Assembly (NCBI RefSeq): GCF_003316845.1
Contig: NZ_QMIK01000010.1
Location: forward strand, 1 to 64,000
Direction of reading: 5' to 3'
From: Cognataquiflexum aquatile
Lineage (GTDB): Bacteria > Bacteroidota > Bacteroidia > Cytophagales > Cyclobacteriaceae
DNA: 64,000 bases
Under the pieces are notes generated by a model. It made no database searches. It had not been told where the DNA came from and saw only the letters and a list, made by a program, of their open reading frames with translations. Shown here one piece after another: positions 26,873-36,274 of this stretch. Position 1 is the first letter of the stretch. Every line of letters begins with the position of its first letter. The translations under genes and the position numbers were made by a program.

Positions 26873-27969
26873 CTTACAAAAAGTGATTTCACTTCCTCTG
26901 GACTTGGAGTATTCCGGTAATGGTATTTCTTCAATACCACTCCATCTTGGATAAGCATGACACCGGGGTTTGAACGCATGATGGTTTTGATTACAGTGGC
27001 ATCACCCTGATAACCTTCTATGTTCCATTTTCTGTCAGAAATCAAGGCCTCGATTTCCTCCACCGAAGATGCCGCAACAAGAATGGGGGAAATCTCACTC
27101 CCCTGAAGCCCCTGAACCATGGCATCAATTGTTTCGAGGTGAGCAGTATTCATTTTTCCCATATAAGTCACAAAAATCACAGCCTTATTCCCGGTCAAAA
27201 TTCCTTCTGTAAAATCACCTTCGTCATTCCATACGGCAAAATCTGAAATCTTGGGTAGGGCATCTTCATTGACCAAGACCATATCCACAAATTCGTAGGA
27301 TTCGTCTGTAGGATATTGGTCCAATACCACTTCTAGTCCATCTTTTTTCATGATGTAATTATATTGCAAAGGTGCAGAAGGCTTCATCGCTGTTGTAATA
27401 TCCACACCCTCTTTATAGGCTCTAAAATCGATAAATGGCAAGTTGCGGATTGCTGTTATTGCCAATATCAAAGAAATGACCAAGCTGCCACGAACTGTCC
27501 ACTTTGCCCATGAAGGACCGTCATTGGAAAGGTCTTTTTTGAAAAGAAATAGAATCCCTATCAAAACCAATAAGATCACATCTTTTGTAAATGACTCCCA
27601 AGGTGTCAATTTGATTGCATCGCCAAAACAACCGCAATCAGTGACTTTATTGAAATATGCCGAGTAAAAAGTCAGGAAAGTGAAAAACAAAATCATGATT
27701 CCAAGAGCCCAAACCGTAAATCTTAGCCTTACTCCCAGGATCAACATCACTCCCAAGACTACTTCTGCAACCACAAGGAAGACTGCTATCGGAAGAGCAT
27801 AATCTTTGAATAAATAAAAGAATGAAGCGATTTCATTTGAAAAAACATCAAAATATTCTTCCAATTTAATAGCCGTACCTACAGGATCATTTACTTTGAT
27901 CAGACCGGAAAAAATAAATAGGCCTCCAACCAAGAGCCTGACGATATATAACATGGTTTGCTTAAACAT
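26869..27969 (-). CDS. BT_3928 family DoxX-like membrane protein with thioredoxin-like C-terminus
   Basis: This 366-residue protein has four transmembrane helices of the DoxX/MauE type (about residues 5-135). RLLVGGLFIFSGLIKVNDPVG begins the first, and TDCGCFGDAIKLTPWESFTKD follows the third. A fifth helix lies at about 155-175. The C-terminal part (about 200-366) has a thioredoxin-like redoxin fold but no CxxC was seen. The family is Bacteroidota-specific and its function is unknown; the MauE relation suggests disulfide or thiol chemistry in the envelope. It overlaps DUF1599 by eight bases and aroK by four, so all three are one operon. Confidence 0.85.
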   Translation of the reverse strand: MFKQTMLYIVRLLVGGLFIFSGLIKVNDPVGTAIKLEEYFDVFSNEIASFFYLFKDYALPIAVFLVVAEVVLGVMLILGVRLRFTVWALGIMILFFTFLTFYSAYFNKVTDCGCFGDAIKLTPWESFTKDVILLVLIGILFLFKKDLSNDGPSWAKWTVRGSLVISLILAITAIRNLPFIDFRAYKEGVDITTAMKPSAPLQYNYIMKKDGLEVVLDQYPTDESYEFVDMVLVNEDALPKISDFAVWNDEGDFTEGILTGNKAVIFVTYMGKMNTAHLETIDAMVQGLQGSEISPILVAASSVEEIEALISDRKWNIEGYQGDATVIKTIMRSNPGVMLIQDGVVLKKYHYRNTPSPEEVKSLFVR

Positions 27970-28507
27970 GGTAATTCAATTTTATCAAACAGAAAACAGC
28001 ATAATTAATCATATCTTGATAATTGGCTTCTATGCCTTCCGAGACCAGCGTCATTCCCTGATTATCCTCGATTTGTTTGACTCGGAAAAGTTTCATCAAG
28101 ATGATGTCTGTCATGGAAGATACTCTCATATCCCTCCAAGCTTCACCATAATCATGGTTCTTGTTTTCCAACAAGCTTCTTGTAGACTCCGCCCATTTAT
28201 CGTACACAGGCTCAAGCTCGGCATAAGGAATTTCCAATCTAGAATCGTTTTGGTATGAGATCTGAATTAGGGCAATAAGACAATAATTTATAATGCCTAC
28301 AAACTCATCAACAATCGGGTCGTTGACTTTTTGGTTGCCTTTTTCTTGAATGGATCTTATCCGTTGCGCTTTGATGAAAATCTGATCGGTAATAGAAGGA
28401 AGTCTGAGGATTCTCCACGCAGTCCCATAATCCTGGGTTTTCTTCTTAAAGAGTTCTTTACAATGGGCGATAACTTGATTATATTCGCTGACTGTTTGCG
28501 TTTTCAA
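27962..28507 (-). CDS. DUF1599 (Nmad1-like) domain protein with two tandem repeats
   Basis: The 181-residue protein holds two copies of the DUF1599 domain. The first contains KKKTQDYGTAWRILRLPSITDQIFIKAQRI (about 17-45). The second contains KNHDYGEAWRDMRVSSMTDIILMKLFRVKQIED (about 113-145), with the DYGxAWRxxR motif twice. This family has been described as a nucleotide-modification-associated domain, but a biochemical function is not established. The duplication within one protein is usual in Bacteroidota. It starts an operon with BT_3928 and aroK and is divergent from folP at only 16 bases, so regulation must share a very short region or lie inside folP. Confidence 0.85.
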   Translation of the reverse strand: MKTQTVSEYNQVIAHCKELFKKKTQDYGTAWRILRLPSITDQIFIKAQRIRSIQEKGNQKVNDPIVDEFVGIINYCLIALIQISYQNDSRLEIPYAELEPVYDKWAESTRSLLENKNHDYGEAWRDMRVSSMTDIILMKLFRVKQIEDNQGMTLVSEGIEANYQDMINYAVFCLIKLNYHV

Positions 28508-28523
28508 TGTATTTTCAATTTTA

Positions 28524-29408
28524 ATGATTTCTGATCCTCAACCAACTTCCGCCTCCGAAGATATATTATTTCCCACAAAAATAACATTCTGTTCCAAAGG
28601 AAAGCTATTGGTTTTGGATAGACTTTGGGTAATGGGAATAATAAACCTCACTCCGGATTCATTTTTTGAAAAAAGCAGGGTTACATTCTCCAATGAAGGT
28701 TTTTTGAACGTTTCTGAAAAAATGATTTCGGAGGGAGCAGACATTTTAGATATCGGAGGCTACTCAAGCAGGCCAATGGCTGAGGATATTTCAATTGACG
28801 AAGAATTGAAAAGAACCATTTCTACGATCGGAAAAATCAAAAGGGAATTTCCCGACATCCTGATTTCAATAGATACTTTCAGGTCAAAAGTTGCCGAAGA
28901 GGCAGTTGCTGCAGGCGCAGATTTTGTCAATGATATTTCCGCCGGAGAACTTGATCCTTTGATGATAGAAAAAGTCGGAAAGCTAAATGTACCCTATATC
29001 GCCATGCATATGAAAGGCACTCCAAAGACGATGCAGCAAAATTCAGGATACCAAAATATTTTAACAGAAATTATGCATTATTTTTCTAAAAAACTGAACC
29101 TATGCAGGAAAGCTGGCATTAAAGATGTATTGATTGATCCTGGATTTGGATTTTCTAAAACTTTGGAACAAAACTATTGGATTCTCAAAAATTTGGCTTA
29201 TTTTAAAACAATTCAAGCACCAATCTTGGTTGGGGTCTCAAGAAAATCAATGATTTCCAAAAAACTTGGAGTTTCTGCCGAGGAATCGTTAAACGGGACC
29301 ACAGCACTCCACATGGCCGCGCTTATTAACGGAGCAAACATTTTGAGAGTACATGACGTGAAAGAGGCAAAAGAAACAATAAAATTATATAAAGAAATTT
29401 ACCCTTGA
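28524..29408 (+). CDS. folP: Dihydropteroate synthase
   Basis: FolP condenses p-aminobenzoate with dihydropterin pyrophosphate in folate synthesis and is the sulfonamide target. The 294-residue protein shows LWVMGIINLTPDSFFEKSR (pterin/pyrophosphate loop), GADILDIGGYSSRPMA, ISIDTFRSKVAEEA, FVNDISAGELDP, YIAMHMKGTP, VLIDPGFGFSKTLEQNY, GVSRKSM and RVHDVKEAKETI. It is followed by cdaA, whose TTG start overlaps the folP TGA stop. The folP-cdaA order is common in Bacteroidota and links folate and c-di-AMP genes in one transcript. Confidence 0.95.
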   Translation: MISDPQPTSASEDILFPTKITFCSKGKLLVLDRLWVMGIINLTPDSFFEKSRVTFSNEGFLNVSEKMISEGADILDIGGYSSRPMAEDISIDEELKRTISTIGKIKREFPDILISIDTFRSKVAEEAVAAGADFVNDISAGELDPLMIEKVGKLNVPYIAMHMKGTPKTMQQNSGYQNILTEIMHYFSKKLNLCRKAGIKDVLIDPGFGFSKTLEQNYWILKNLAYFKTIQAPILVGVSRKSMISKKLGVSAEESLNGTTALHMAALINGANILRVHDVKEAKETIKLYKEIYP

Positions 29409-30274
29409 CATTACTTTTCAAAATAGGATTTTTAGAAATATCCATCGTGAATATCATCGATATCACCTTGGTGAGTATCCTTATTTATCAGGTTTATAAA
29501 TTGTTGAGAGGCAGTGTAGCCATCAAAATTTTTCTTGGATTCCTTTCCATTTATTTGATTTACCTCATGGTAAGTGCTTTGAGAATGGAGCTTCTTTCCA
29601 TTATCCTTGGCCAATTCATGGGAGTCGGTGTCATTGCAGCGATCATTATCTTCGCTCCCGAGATCCGGAAATTCCTTCTCATTATCGGCCGTTCCTCTTT
29701 CTTATCCAATGAAAATTTCTTTCAGGAATTGCTTTTTTGGAAAAAACGGGAAAGCAATGCATTCAATATCAATCCAATAATCGAAGCTTCAAAAAGTCTG
29801 TCCGGTACAAATACAGGTGCTTTGATGGTCTTATCCAGCAATACTGAATTGAAATTTTATGCAGAGAGCGGGGATATCCTCGATGCACAGATTTCAAAAC
29901 GATTGCTGATCTCCATATTCAATAAATACAGTCCGCTTCACGACGGCGCTGTGATCATTTACAATGGAAAAGTAAAAGCCGCAAGGTGCATTCTTCCTGT
30001 GACTGAACGCGAAGTCCCGGCCCAGTTTGGTCTCAGACACCGGGCGGGAATTGGGATGTCTGAGGCTACGGATACTTTGGTTTTGATAATTTCCGAAGAA
30101 ACAGGTCAGGTATCATTGGCCAAAAACGGAAAGATTCTTCACAACCTTTCTTTTCAGGAATTGCGTGAATTGATCAATGATTACCTGTCAGGAGTGGATA
30201 TTGATGAGAAATTTGAATCCATATCTGTATTCGAAAGGACAAAACTCAAAAAGGTAACTCCAACAAGTGCATAA
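29405..30274 (+). CDS. cdaA: Diadenylate cyclase CdaA
   Basis: CdaA makes the second messenger c-di-AMP from two ATP. The 289-residue protein has three N-terminal membrane helices (about 8-90), with NIIDITLVSILIYQVYKLLRG. The DAC domain follows with the catalytic DGAVI (LHDGAVIIYNGK) and RHRAGIGMSEATDTLVLIISEETG motifs, both intact. The start is read as TTG at 29405, overlapping the folP stop as TTGA. No ATG in frame would preserve the first helix, so the TTG start is well supported. It is followed by a strong terminator shared with the cold shock gene. Confidence 0.93.
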   Translation: MTLLFKIGFLEISIVNIIDITLVSILIYQVYKLLRGSVAIKIFLGFLSIYLIYLMVSALRMELLSIILGQFMGVGVIAAIIIFAPEIRKFLLIIGRSSFLSNENFFQELLFWKKRESNAFNINPIIEASKSLSGTNTGALMVLSSNTELKFYAESGDILDAQISKRLLISIFNKYSPLHDGAVIIYNGKVKAARCILPVTEREVPAQFGLRHRAGIGMSEATDTLVLIISEETGQVSLAKNGKILHNLSFQELRELINDYLSGVDIDEKFESISVFERTKLKKVTPTSA

Positions 30275-30310
30275 AAAAAGGTCCGAAACTTAAGTTTCGG
30301 ACCTTTTTTT
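30273..30310. terminator. Bidirectional terminator between cdaA and the cold shock gene
   Basis: AGGTCCGAAACTTAAGTTTCGGACCT spans 30280-30303 as a near-perfect palindrome (arms of 12 bp), flanked by A on the left and T on the right, serving both convergent genes. Confidence 0.9.
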
Positions 30311-30332
30311 ACACTTCAAAGCAAAGCTACTA

Positions 30333-30524
30333 CTATAACTTTTTTACATTAATAGCATTAAGTCCTTTTTTACCGTCCTTAACATCATAGGTTACTTTGT
30401 CATTTTGGGCTACTTTGTCCACCAAGCCTGTGGCATGGACAAAAACGTCATTTTGAGACTCGTCATCAACGATAAAACCGAATCCTTTTGCATCGTTGTA
30501 GAATTTTACTGTTCCGGTAAGCAT
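30333..30524 (-). CDS. CspA family cold shock protein
   Basis: This 63-residue single cold-shock domain carries the RNA-binding motifs GTVKFYNDAKGFGFI (RNP1-like KGFGFI) and DVFVHATGL (RNP2-like VFVH). It is a nucleic-acid chaperone of the CspA type. The length is typical for Bacteroidota members. The gene is monocistronic, convergent with cdaA, and its 5' region (about 30525-30600) is AT-rich without a clear promoter match. The cold-inducible nature is not shown by the sequence. Confidence 0.95.
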   Translation of the reverse strand: MLTGTVKFYNDAKGFGFIVDDESQNDVFVHATGLVDKVAQNDKVTYDVKDGKKGLNAINVKKL

Positions 30525-30613
30525 GATAAATTTTAAAATTTTGTGGTTAAATGTCCTTTAAATGTAAATATACTAGTTGACAAAACAAAAATTTATTTTG
30601 CTAAATTGCCCTT

Positions 30614-31102
30614 ATGAAAAAGCTTGTAATTATCAGGCATGCCAAATCTTCTTGGGATGAGCCCTTCTTAAACGACCATGACAGACCTCTTGCTGAAAGA
30701 GGTTTAAAGGACGCTCCCAAGATGGCGAAGAGGTTGAAAAAAGAAAACATTTTTCCAGATGCCATCATCTCCTCTGACGCCGTAAGGGCAAAAGCAACAG
30801 CGATCATCACCGCCGAACAGCTTGATTTCCCAACCAAAAAGATTGATTTCATCAAAGACCTTTATCATGGTTCCGTCTCACAAATTCTATCAGAGATAAA
30901 AAAAACAGATGAAAGTGTCAAAGCGCTATTCTTGTTTGGCCACAATCCGGGATTGAATGACCTGATCTGGAAGCTTGGGGGGGAAATTGACAATCTTCCA
31001 ACTGCGGGTCAGTTTGGGTTTAAGTTTGATGTGAAAACATGGGAGGAAATAAGCGCCAAAAATGCCAAAATATGGTTTTTTGACTATCCAAAAAAAGATT
31101 GA
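30614..31102 (+). CDS. SixA-like histidine phosphatase
   Basis: The 162-residue protein belongs to the branch-2-like histidine phosphatase (SixA) group. KLVIIRHAKSSWDEPFLNDHDRPLAERG holds the RHAK catalytic His, and FGHNPGLNDL holds the second His. SixA dephosphorylates phosphohistidine in phosphotransfer proteins in E. coli; the target here is unknown. The gene is monocistronic, next to the cold shock gene in divergent orientation and convergent to the SDR gene. Confidence 0.9.
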   Translation: MKKLVIIRHAKSSWDEPFLNDHDRPLAERGLKDAPKMAKRLKKENIFPDAIISSDAVRAKATAIITAEQLDFPTKKIDFIKDLYHGSVSQILSEIKKTDESVKALFLFGHNPGLNDLIWKLGGEIDNLPTAGQFGFKFDVKTWEEISAKNAKIWFFDYPKKD

Positions 31103-31121
31103 CCTGGGGTTTTAGAATTGT

Positions 31122-31859
31122 TTAAAACTTCCTAACGTCTTGGATCACCTCATTAAATTTTTCTTGATTTTCTATTAAATACATTATTTTTTCCGCAGCA
31201 TATTCAGGACTACTCAATTGATTATTTTCCTTTAGACCAATAAAATTCCCCAAGGAAGAAAAATCTTTGGAGGAGGAATTCCTGATTTCTTGCTGCATAG
31301 CTGTATCCACCACTCCCGGCGCGACTGCAAAAAATCTGATTCCGTTTTGATCGAGTTCTGACTCATTTTGTGCTGTTTGGGTCAGCATATTCAAGGCAGC
31401 TTTGGAAGCCGAATAACCTGACCAGCCATCTATTGCCTTGGTGGCTGCCCCAGAGCTAATATTCACGACAATTTTTTTCGCTTCCTTAGATTGTGCATAC
31501 TTTTTTACGAAAGCATTCATCAAAATGGCAGGCGCAATGGAATTGATCGCAAATATTTGACGGATGCTTTGATTGGATGACTTACCCAAATGTGCGATTT
31601 CCCCGATCACCCCTGCATTGTTTATCAAAACAATACGTTCAAATTTTCCTTCTGGAAAAATTTCATTCAGCTTATCTTCGATCTCCTCCATTTTTCCCAA
31701 GTCACAAGCTATGTGAAGGTAATTTGGATGTTTCACTTCTGATTTTGATCTAGAAATTCCAATGACCTTGATTTGGCTTTTCTGAAGTACCAGGCCGACC
31801 AAAGCCTTGCCGATTCCTTTGCTTGTACCTGTAATGATAAAAAGTGATGTTGCAGACAT
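31122..31859 (-). CDS. SDR family NAD(P)-dependent oxidoreductase
   Basis: The 245-residue short-chain dehydrogenase has the cofactor loop TGTSKGIGKALV (TGxxxGIG), the LINNAGVIG (NNAG) motif, and the catalytic Ser/Tyr/Lys arrangement: ISSGAATKA, then YSASKAALNML (YxxxK). It fits sepiapterin-reductase-like or benzil-reductase-like members in general layout (QNESELDQNGIRFFAVAPGVVDTAMQ), but the substrate is unknown. I preferred the start at 31859 (MSATSLFIITGTSKG), since ten residues upstream do not fit the fold. Confidence 0.88.
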   Translation of the reverse strand: MSATSLFIITGTSKGIGKALVGLVLQKSQIKVIGISRSKSEVKHPNYLHIACDLGKMEEIEDKLNEIFPEGKFERIVLINNAGVIGEIAHLGKSSNQSIRQIFAINSIAPAILMNAFVKKYAQSKEAKKIVVNISSGAATKAIDGWSGYSASKAALNMLTQTAQNESELDQNGIRFFAVAPGVVDTAMQQEIRNSSSKDFSSLGNFIGLKENNQLSSPEYAAEKIMYLIENQEKFNEVIQDVRKF

Positions 31860-31884
31860 AATCAAATATAAAACATTATTAAAG

Positions 31885-31938
31885 CCCATAAAACATAACT
31901 CCAGACTTCAAGGATTTATCCTGCTGAAGTCTGGAGTT
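31885..31938 (-). terminator. Hairpin terminator after hslU
   Basis: AACTCCAGACTTCA (31897-31910) pairs with TGAAGTCTGGAGTT (31925-31938), a perfect 14-bp stem. On the minus strand it is followed by TGTTTTATG, a modest U-tract. It lies between the hslU stop and the SDR start. Confidence 0.6.
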
Positions 31939-31963
31939 AAAATATGGGTTAGCTAAATCCCGA

Positions 31964-33367
31964 TTATAGAATATATTGTGAAAGATCCCTGTTCTTTACC
32001 AAAGAAGTCAATCTTTCCTGCACCATTTCTTGGGTGATCATGATTTTTGAATTTGCCTCTATGGTATCAGGTACTTCAAAAAGGAAATCATTAAGCAAAT
32101 GACTCATGACAGTATGTAACCTCCTTGCTCCGATGTTTTCCACCTCCTCATTGATCTGAAAAGCCAGTTTGGCAATCTCACGGATGGCGTCATCATTGAA
32201 ATCAAGATAGACTTCCTCTGACTCAAACAACGCTTGGTATTGCTTGGTCAAAGCATTTTTCGGCTCTTTTAATATCCTATAGAAATCATCCTCTGTCAAG
32301 CTGTTTAATTCAACTCTAATTGGAAATCTTCCTTGAAGTTCGGGAATCAAATCGGATGGTTTGGCAACATGGAATGCCCCGGCCGCAATAAACAGGACAT
32401 GGTCTGTATTGATGATCCCATATTTGGTATTGACAGCGCTTCCTTCTACTATGGGTAGCAAATCACGCTGCACACCTTCGCGGCTGACATCAGGTCCTGA
32501 TCCACCTTTACCACTTTTTGAAGCGATCTTATCTATTTCATCGATGAAAATGATTCCATTGTTTTCAGCTAACCGAAGGGCTTCCTCTTTTACCTCGTCA
32601 AAATCCACCAACTTTGAGGTTTCCTCTTCCATTAGGATCTTTCGTGCTTCGGCTATCGTAACCTTTCTTTTCTTGGTTTTTTTTGGCATCATGCCGCTGA
32701 TCATATCCTGGATTCCAGCCATACTGGCATCATCCATCATGCCGTTACCGATCATTCCTATACCTACAGGCGGACTTTGCTTGACATTGATCTCCACCTT
32801 GCGGTCTTCCAATTCTCCGTTTTTGAGTTTTTCCCGAAACCTGTCTCGGGTCCTTTCATTCAACTCATCGTCCGGTGCATGGTCCGGAGTGAAATCGATG
32901 GATGCCGTGGTGGAAGGGCGTACAAATCCTGCTGTTTTTACAGGTGGGATCAGGATGTCCAAGATTGCTTCATCTACTGCATCTGCTGCTTTACCTTTGA
33001 CTTCTTCATTTTTCTTTTCCCTGACCAAATGTACAGACTGCTCTACAAGGTCCCGGACCATACTTTCCACATCCCTACCCACATATCCTACCTCTGTAAA
33101 CTTGGAAGCCTCCACCTTAGTGAAAGGGGCATTTGCGATTTTCGCCAATCTTCGTGCTATTTCTGTCTTTCCCACCCCGGTAGATCCGATGAGAAGGATG
33201 TTATTGGGAACAATATCTTTTTGGATATCTCCTTTCACATTCATTCTCCTGATTCTATTGCGAAGGGCTATGGCCACATTCCTTTTGGCGTCATGTTGAC
33301 CGATGATATATTTATCAAGCTCCGTGACAATCTGTTTTGGGGTCAAATCACTAAAATCATTTCTCAT
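31964..33367 (-). CDS. hslU: ATP-dependent protease ATPase subunit HslU
   Basis: HslU (ClpY) is the unfoldase of the HslUV protease. The protein of about 467 residues has ELDKYIIGQHDAKRNVAIALRNRIRR, the Walker A NNILLIGSTGVGKTEIARRLA, the HslU-typical GYVGRDVES pore region, the large I domain (about 110-240), Walker B NNGIIFIDEIDKIA, and ELQGRFPIRVEL (sensor/second region). The C-terminus ends RDLSQYIL, the tail that docks into HslV. The start MRNDFSDLTPKQIV at 33367 was preferred over one ten codons upstream. The protease subunit gene hslV is not in the window. Confidence 0.96.
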   Translation of the reverse strand: MRNDFSDLTPKQIVTELDKYIIGQHDAKRNVAIALRNRIRRMNVKGDIQKDIVPNNILLIGSTGVGKTEIARRLAKIANAPFTKVEASKFTEVGYVGRDVESMVRDLVEQSVHLVREKKNEEVKGKAADAVDEAILDILIPPVKTAGFVRPSTTASIDFTPDHAPDDELNERTRDRFREKLKNGELEDRKVEINVKQSPPVGIGMIGNGMMDDASMAGIQDMISGMMPKKTKKRKVTIAEARKILMEEETSKLVDFDEVKEEALRLAENNGIIFIDEIDKIASKSGKGGSGPDVSREGVQRDLLPIVEGSAVNTKYGIINTDHVLFIAAGAFHVAKPSDLIPELQGRFPIRVELNSLTEDDFYRILKEPKNALTKQYQALFESEEVYLDFNDDAIREIAKLAFQINEEVENIGARRLHTVMSHLLNDFLFEVPDTIEANSKIMITQEMVQERLTSLVKNRDLSQYIL

Positions 33368-33557
33368 ATTGTTGACGTTAAAACGTTCTCCATTCATTTA
33401 TTAAGGTGGATTTTCTCAAAACATTTGACCCACCGGGTACACCGCAAAACATTCCTGAATAGGAAGAACGCTTGATTTTTGGGGAATTGACATGAAGCTT
33501 ATCCACCAAAAAAGGTTTTACTTAATTTCGGCCAAACAGCCTTTGCTTACATTTCTT

Positions 33558-36047
33558 TTAGGCTATTTGACGGCTGTTTTCAGATTCTTTTGGAAAAGAA
33601 AAGACCATAGGATCATCCACTTTGGACTTCATCAAGGCTATTTCCAACACTTCTTCCACTTTGTCGACAAAGTGGAATTCCACACCTTTGATATACTCCT
33701 TGTCGATTTCATCGATATCTCTTTTGTTGTTTTTACAAAGGATGATTTCTTTGATTCCGGCTCTTTTTGCTGCAAGTATTTTTTCTTTGATTCCACCTAC
33801 AGGCATCACTTTGCCACGGAGGGTGATTTCTCCCGTCATGGCGATCTTGGCTTTTACTTTCCTTTGGGTAAAAATCGAGGCTATGGCAGTCAGCATTGTA
33901 ATTCCTGCAGAAGGGCCGTCTTTTGGAACTGCCCCGGCCGGAACGTGGATGTGCAGGTCGTAATAATCAAACAGCCTGTCATCAATTCCCAATTTATCTG
34001 CTTTGGATTTAAGGTAGGAAAGCGCAGTCATTGCAGATTCTTTCATCACCTCACCCAATTGACCGGAAAGCGTCAGTTTGCCTTTTCCTTTACTCAAAGA
34101 AGTTTCAACAAAGAGAATTTCTCCACCCACGGATGTCCAGGCCAATCCAGTTACCACACCGGCAGTGCTGTTGTCCTGATACATTTCTTTATCAAAAAAT
34201 TCACCTCCCAATATTTTTCTAACCATCTCAGGAGTGACTTTTTTGTCATATTCCTCTTCCATCGCAATGGATTTTGCGAGGTTCCTGACCACTTTTCCGA
34301 TTGCTCTTTCGAGATTTCTTACTCCGGATTCTCTTGTGTAGTCTTCGATGATTTTAGCTATTGCGGCCCTATCAAATGCGATATCCTTTGCCTTCAGACC
34401 ATGTTCCTGTCTTTGCTTGGGAATGAGGTGCTTTTTGGCAATCTCAATTTTTTCTTCCAAGGTATAACCTGTCACTTCAATAATCTCCATTCTGTCCCTA
34501 AGGGCAGGCTGAATGGTATCCAATGAGTTGGCTGTGGCAATAAATAAAACTTTGGAAAGGTCATACTCTACTTCCAAGTAATTGTCAACGAAAGTGCTGT
34601 TTTGCTCCGGATCCAAAACTTCCAAAAAAGCAGAAGATGGATCTCCCCTGAAATCTGAACTTAATTTGTCAATTTCATCCAATACGTAAACAGGATTGGA
34701 ATATTTGACTTTTTTCATGTTCTGAATAATTTTTCCCGGCATAGCGCCAACATAGGTTTTTCTATGTCCGCGGATTTCCGCTTCATCATGCAATCCGCCT
34801 AGAGACATCCGGATATATTTTCTCCCGAGTGCCGTCGCGATTGATTTCCCCAAAGAAGTTTTACCAACTCCCGGAGGTCCATAAAGGCACAAAATCGGTC
34901 CCTTGAGGTCTTTTTTAAGCTTTAATACCGCTAGGTATTCGATGATCCTGTCCTTGACTTTTTCAATACCGTGGTGGTCTTTGTCCAAAATGGCCTTGGC
35001 TCTTTTGAGGTCAAAGTTGTCTTCGGTAATTTCATTCCATGGAAGTTCGACCAAGGTTTCGGCATAATTCAGTGCAATAGGATATTCTGCTGCAGATGGA
35101 TTGATTCTCAGGATTTTGTCAAGTTCTTTTTCAAAATGCCTGGCAACTTCCTTAGGCCATTTTTTCAAAAGCCCTTTTGAGCGGAGCTCTTCGACTTCTT
35201 TTTCAGGCCCTTCTTCACCCAATTCAGTTTGAAGAACTTTCATCTGCTGTCGGAGAAAATAATCCCGCTGCTGTTGGTCTATATCTGTATGGACTTTCTT
35301 CTGAATCTCGCTTTTGAGTTCGAGCATCTGAATATCCTTCATCATAAATTCCAACAATAACGTAGCCCTTTCCACCCCATCATTGATTTCCAACAGTTTT
35401 TGCTTGGCTTCTACCGGAGCATTGATGTTGGAAGAAAGAAAATGGGTAAGAAAAGCAGTATTGTCTATATTATCGAGTGCCACTTGGGCTTCTCTTGGAA
35501 TCTCGGGATTGAGATGCAAAATCTTGGCAGCGGAGTCCTTCAGGGATTCTTCAAGGGCCTTGATTTTTTTACTGTTTTTTGGAAAATTCTCCTCCAAATA
35601 TTCCACTTTGGCCATAAAGTATGGATCCTCTGTCACGGTTTCCGTGATGCGGAATCTCTTTTTGCCTTGGATGATGATGGTGGTATTGCCATCGGGAAGA
35701 ATGATCATTTTGATAATCTTTGCCAGAGTACCTACATGGTATATGTCGTCCCAAGCAGGGTCGTCGTTTTGGGCATTGATCTGGGCACAGACCCCTATGA
35801 GTTTGTCTCCTTTTTGGGCTTTTTTAACAAGCTTGATGGAACGTTGCCTTCCGACGGTAATCGGTATGACTACCCCCGGAAAAAGAACTGTATTGCGGAC
35901 AGAAAGGATCGGGATATCAGTGGAAAAATTCTCCGGCTGCTGCAGACTTTCATCTTCGTCGTCAGCGATCAGTTGTATCAAGTCGCCTTCGCCGGCATAA
36001 TCACCTGTTATCATCGATTGATATAATTGGTTTTCAAAATTCTTCAT
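33558..36047 (-). CDS. lon: ATP-dependent Lon protease
   Basis: Lon degrades misfolded and regulatory proteins. The protein of about 829 residues has the N-terminal substrate domain ([23 protein letters not shown]), a coiled-coil region, AAA+ Walker [34 protein letters not shown] as Walker B, and the Lon protease domain. The protease domain shows [18 protein letters not shown] (catalytic Ser in DGPSAG) and [14 protein letters not shown] (catalytic Lys). All catalytic residues are intact. The start at 36047 ([10 protein letters not shown]) is preferred over an ATG seven codons upstream. The neighbouring hslU makes this a proteolysis-rich stretch, but the two genes have separate spacers. Confidence 0.97.
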   Translation of the reverse strand: MKNFENQLYQSMITGDYAGEGDLIQLIADDEDESLQQPENFSTDIPILSVRNTVLFPGVVIPITVGRQRSIKLVKKAQKGDKLIGVCAQINAQNDDPAWDDIYHVGTLAKIIKMIILPDGNTTIIIQGKKRFRITETVTEDPYFMAKVEYLEENFPKNSKKIKALEESLKDSAAKILHLNPEIPREAQVALDNIDNTAFLTHFLSSNINAPVEAKQKLLEINDGVERATLLLEFMMKDIQMLELKSEIQKKVHTDIDQQQRDYFLRQQMKVLQTELGEEGPEKEVEELRSKGLLKKWPKEVARHFEKELDKILRINPSAAEYPIALNYAETLVELPWNEITEDNFDLKRAKAILDKDHHGIEKVKDRIIEYLAVLKLKKDLKGPILCLYGPPGVGKTSLGKSIATALGRKYIRMSLGGLHDEAEIRGHRKTYVGAMPGKIIQNMKKVKYSNPVYVLDEIDKLSSDFRGDPSSAFLEVLDPEQNSTFVDNYLEVEYDLSKVLFIATANSLDTIQPALRDRMEIIEVTGYTLEEKIEIAKKHLIPKQRQEHGLKAKDIAFDRAAIAKIIEDYTRESGVRNLERAIGKVVRNLAKSIAMEEEYDKKVTPEMVRKILGGEFFDKEMYQDNSTAGVVTGLAWTSVGGEILFVETSLSKGKGKLTLSGQLGEVMKESAMTALSYLKSKADKLGIDDRLFDYYDLHIHVPAGAVPKDGPSAGITMLTAIASIFTQRKVKAKIAMTGEITLRGKVMPVGGIKEKILAAKRAGIKEIILCKNNKRDIDEIDKEYIKGVEFHFVDKVEEVLEIALMKSKVDDPMVFSFPKESENSRQIA

Positions 36048-36083
36048 AAAGGACAATATGACAGACAAGCTGTCAAGTAAATA

Positions 36084-36122
36084 ATAAAATAAAGAAGAAC
36101 CTTCAATTTAAGAAGGTTCTTC
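36084..36122 (-). terminator. Terminator upstream of lon (for the IPT lipoprotein gene)
   Basis: GAAGAACCTTC (36094-36104) pairs with GAAGGTTCTTC (36112-36122) with a short AT loop. On the minus strand it is followed by TTTATTTTATT. It would end transcription arriving from the IPT lipoprotein gene before lon. Confidence 0.7.
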
Positions 36123-36274
36123 AAATAAAATCAATGAATATGCCAAGGATATTTTTAGTACAAAATGGCAGGTTAATGTTTGTATAAATATCCTGTGAAT
36201 AATGCGAATTAATTCGGAACACTCTCCAAATTAAACTTCAATAGCACAAACCAAATAATAACTTTTTTGATCAA

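Noticed and set aside
32361-33299. 312-codon plus-strand frame opposite hslU
   Set aside because: It is a low-complexity Ser/Leu-rich antisense translation of hslU with no independent support.
33492-34526. 344-codon plus-strand frame opposite lon
   Set aside because: It is a Phe/His-rich antisense shadow of the Lon protease domain; the lon frame has intact catalytic motifs.
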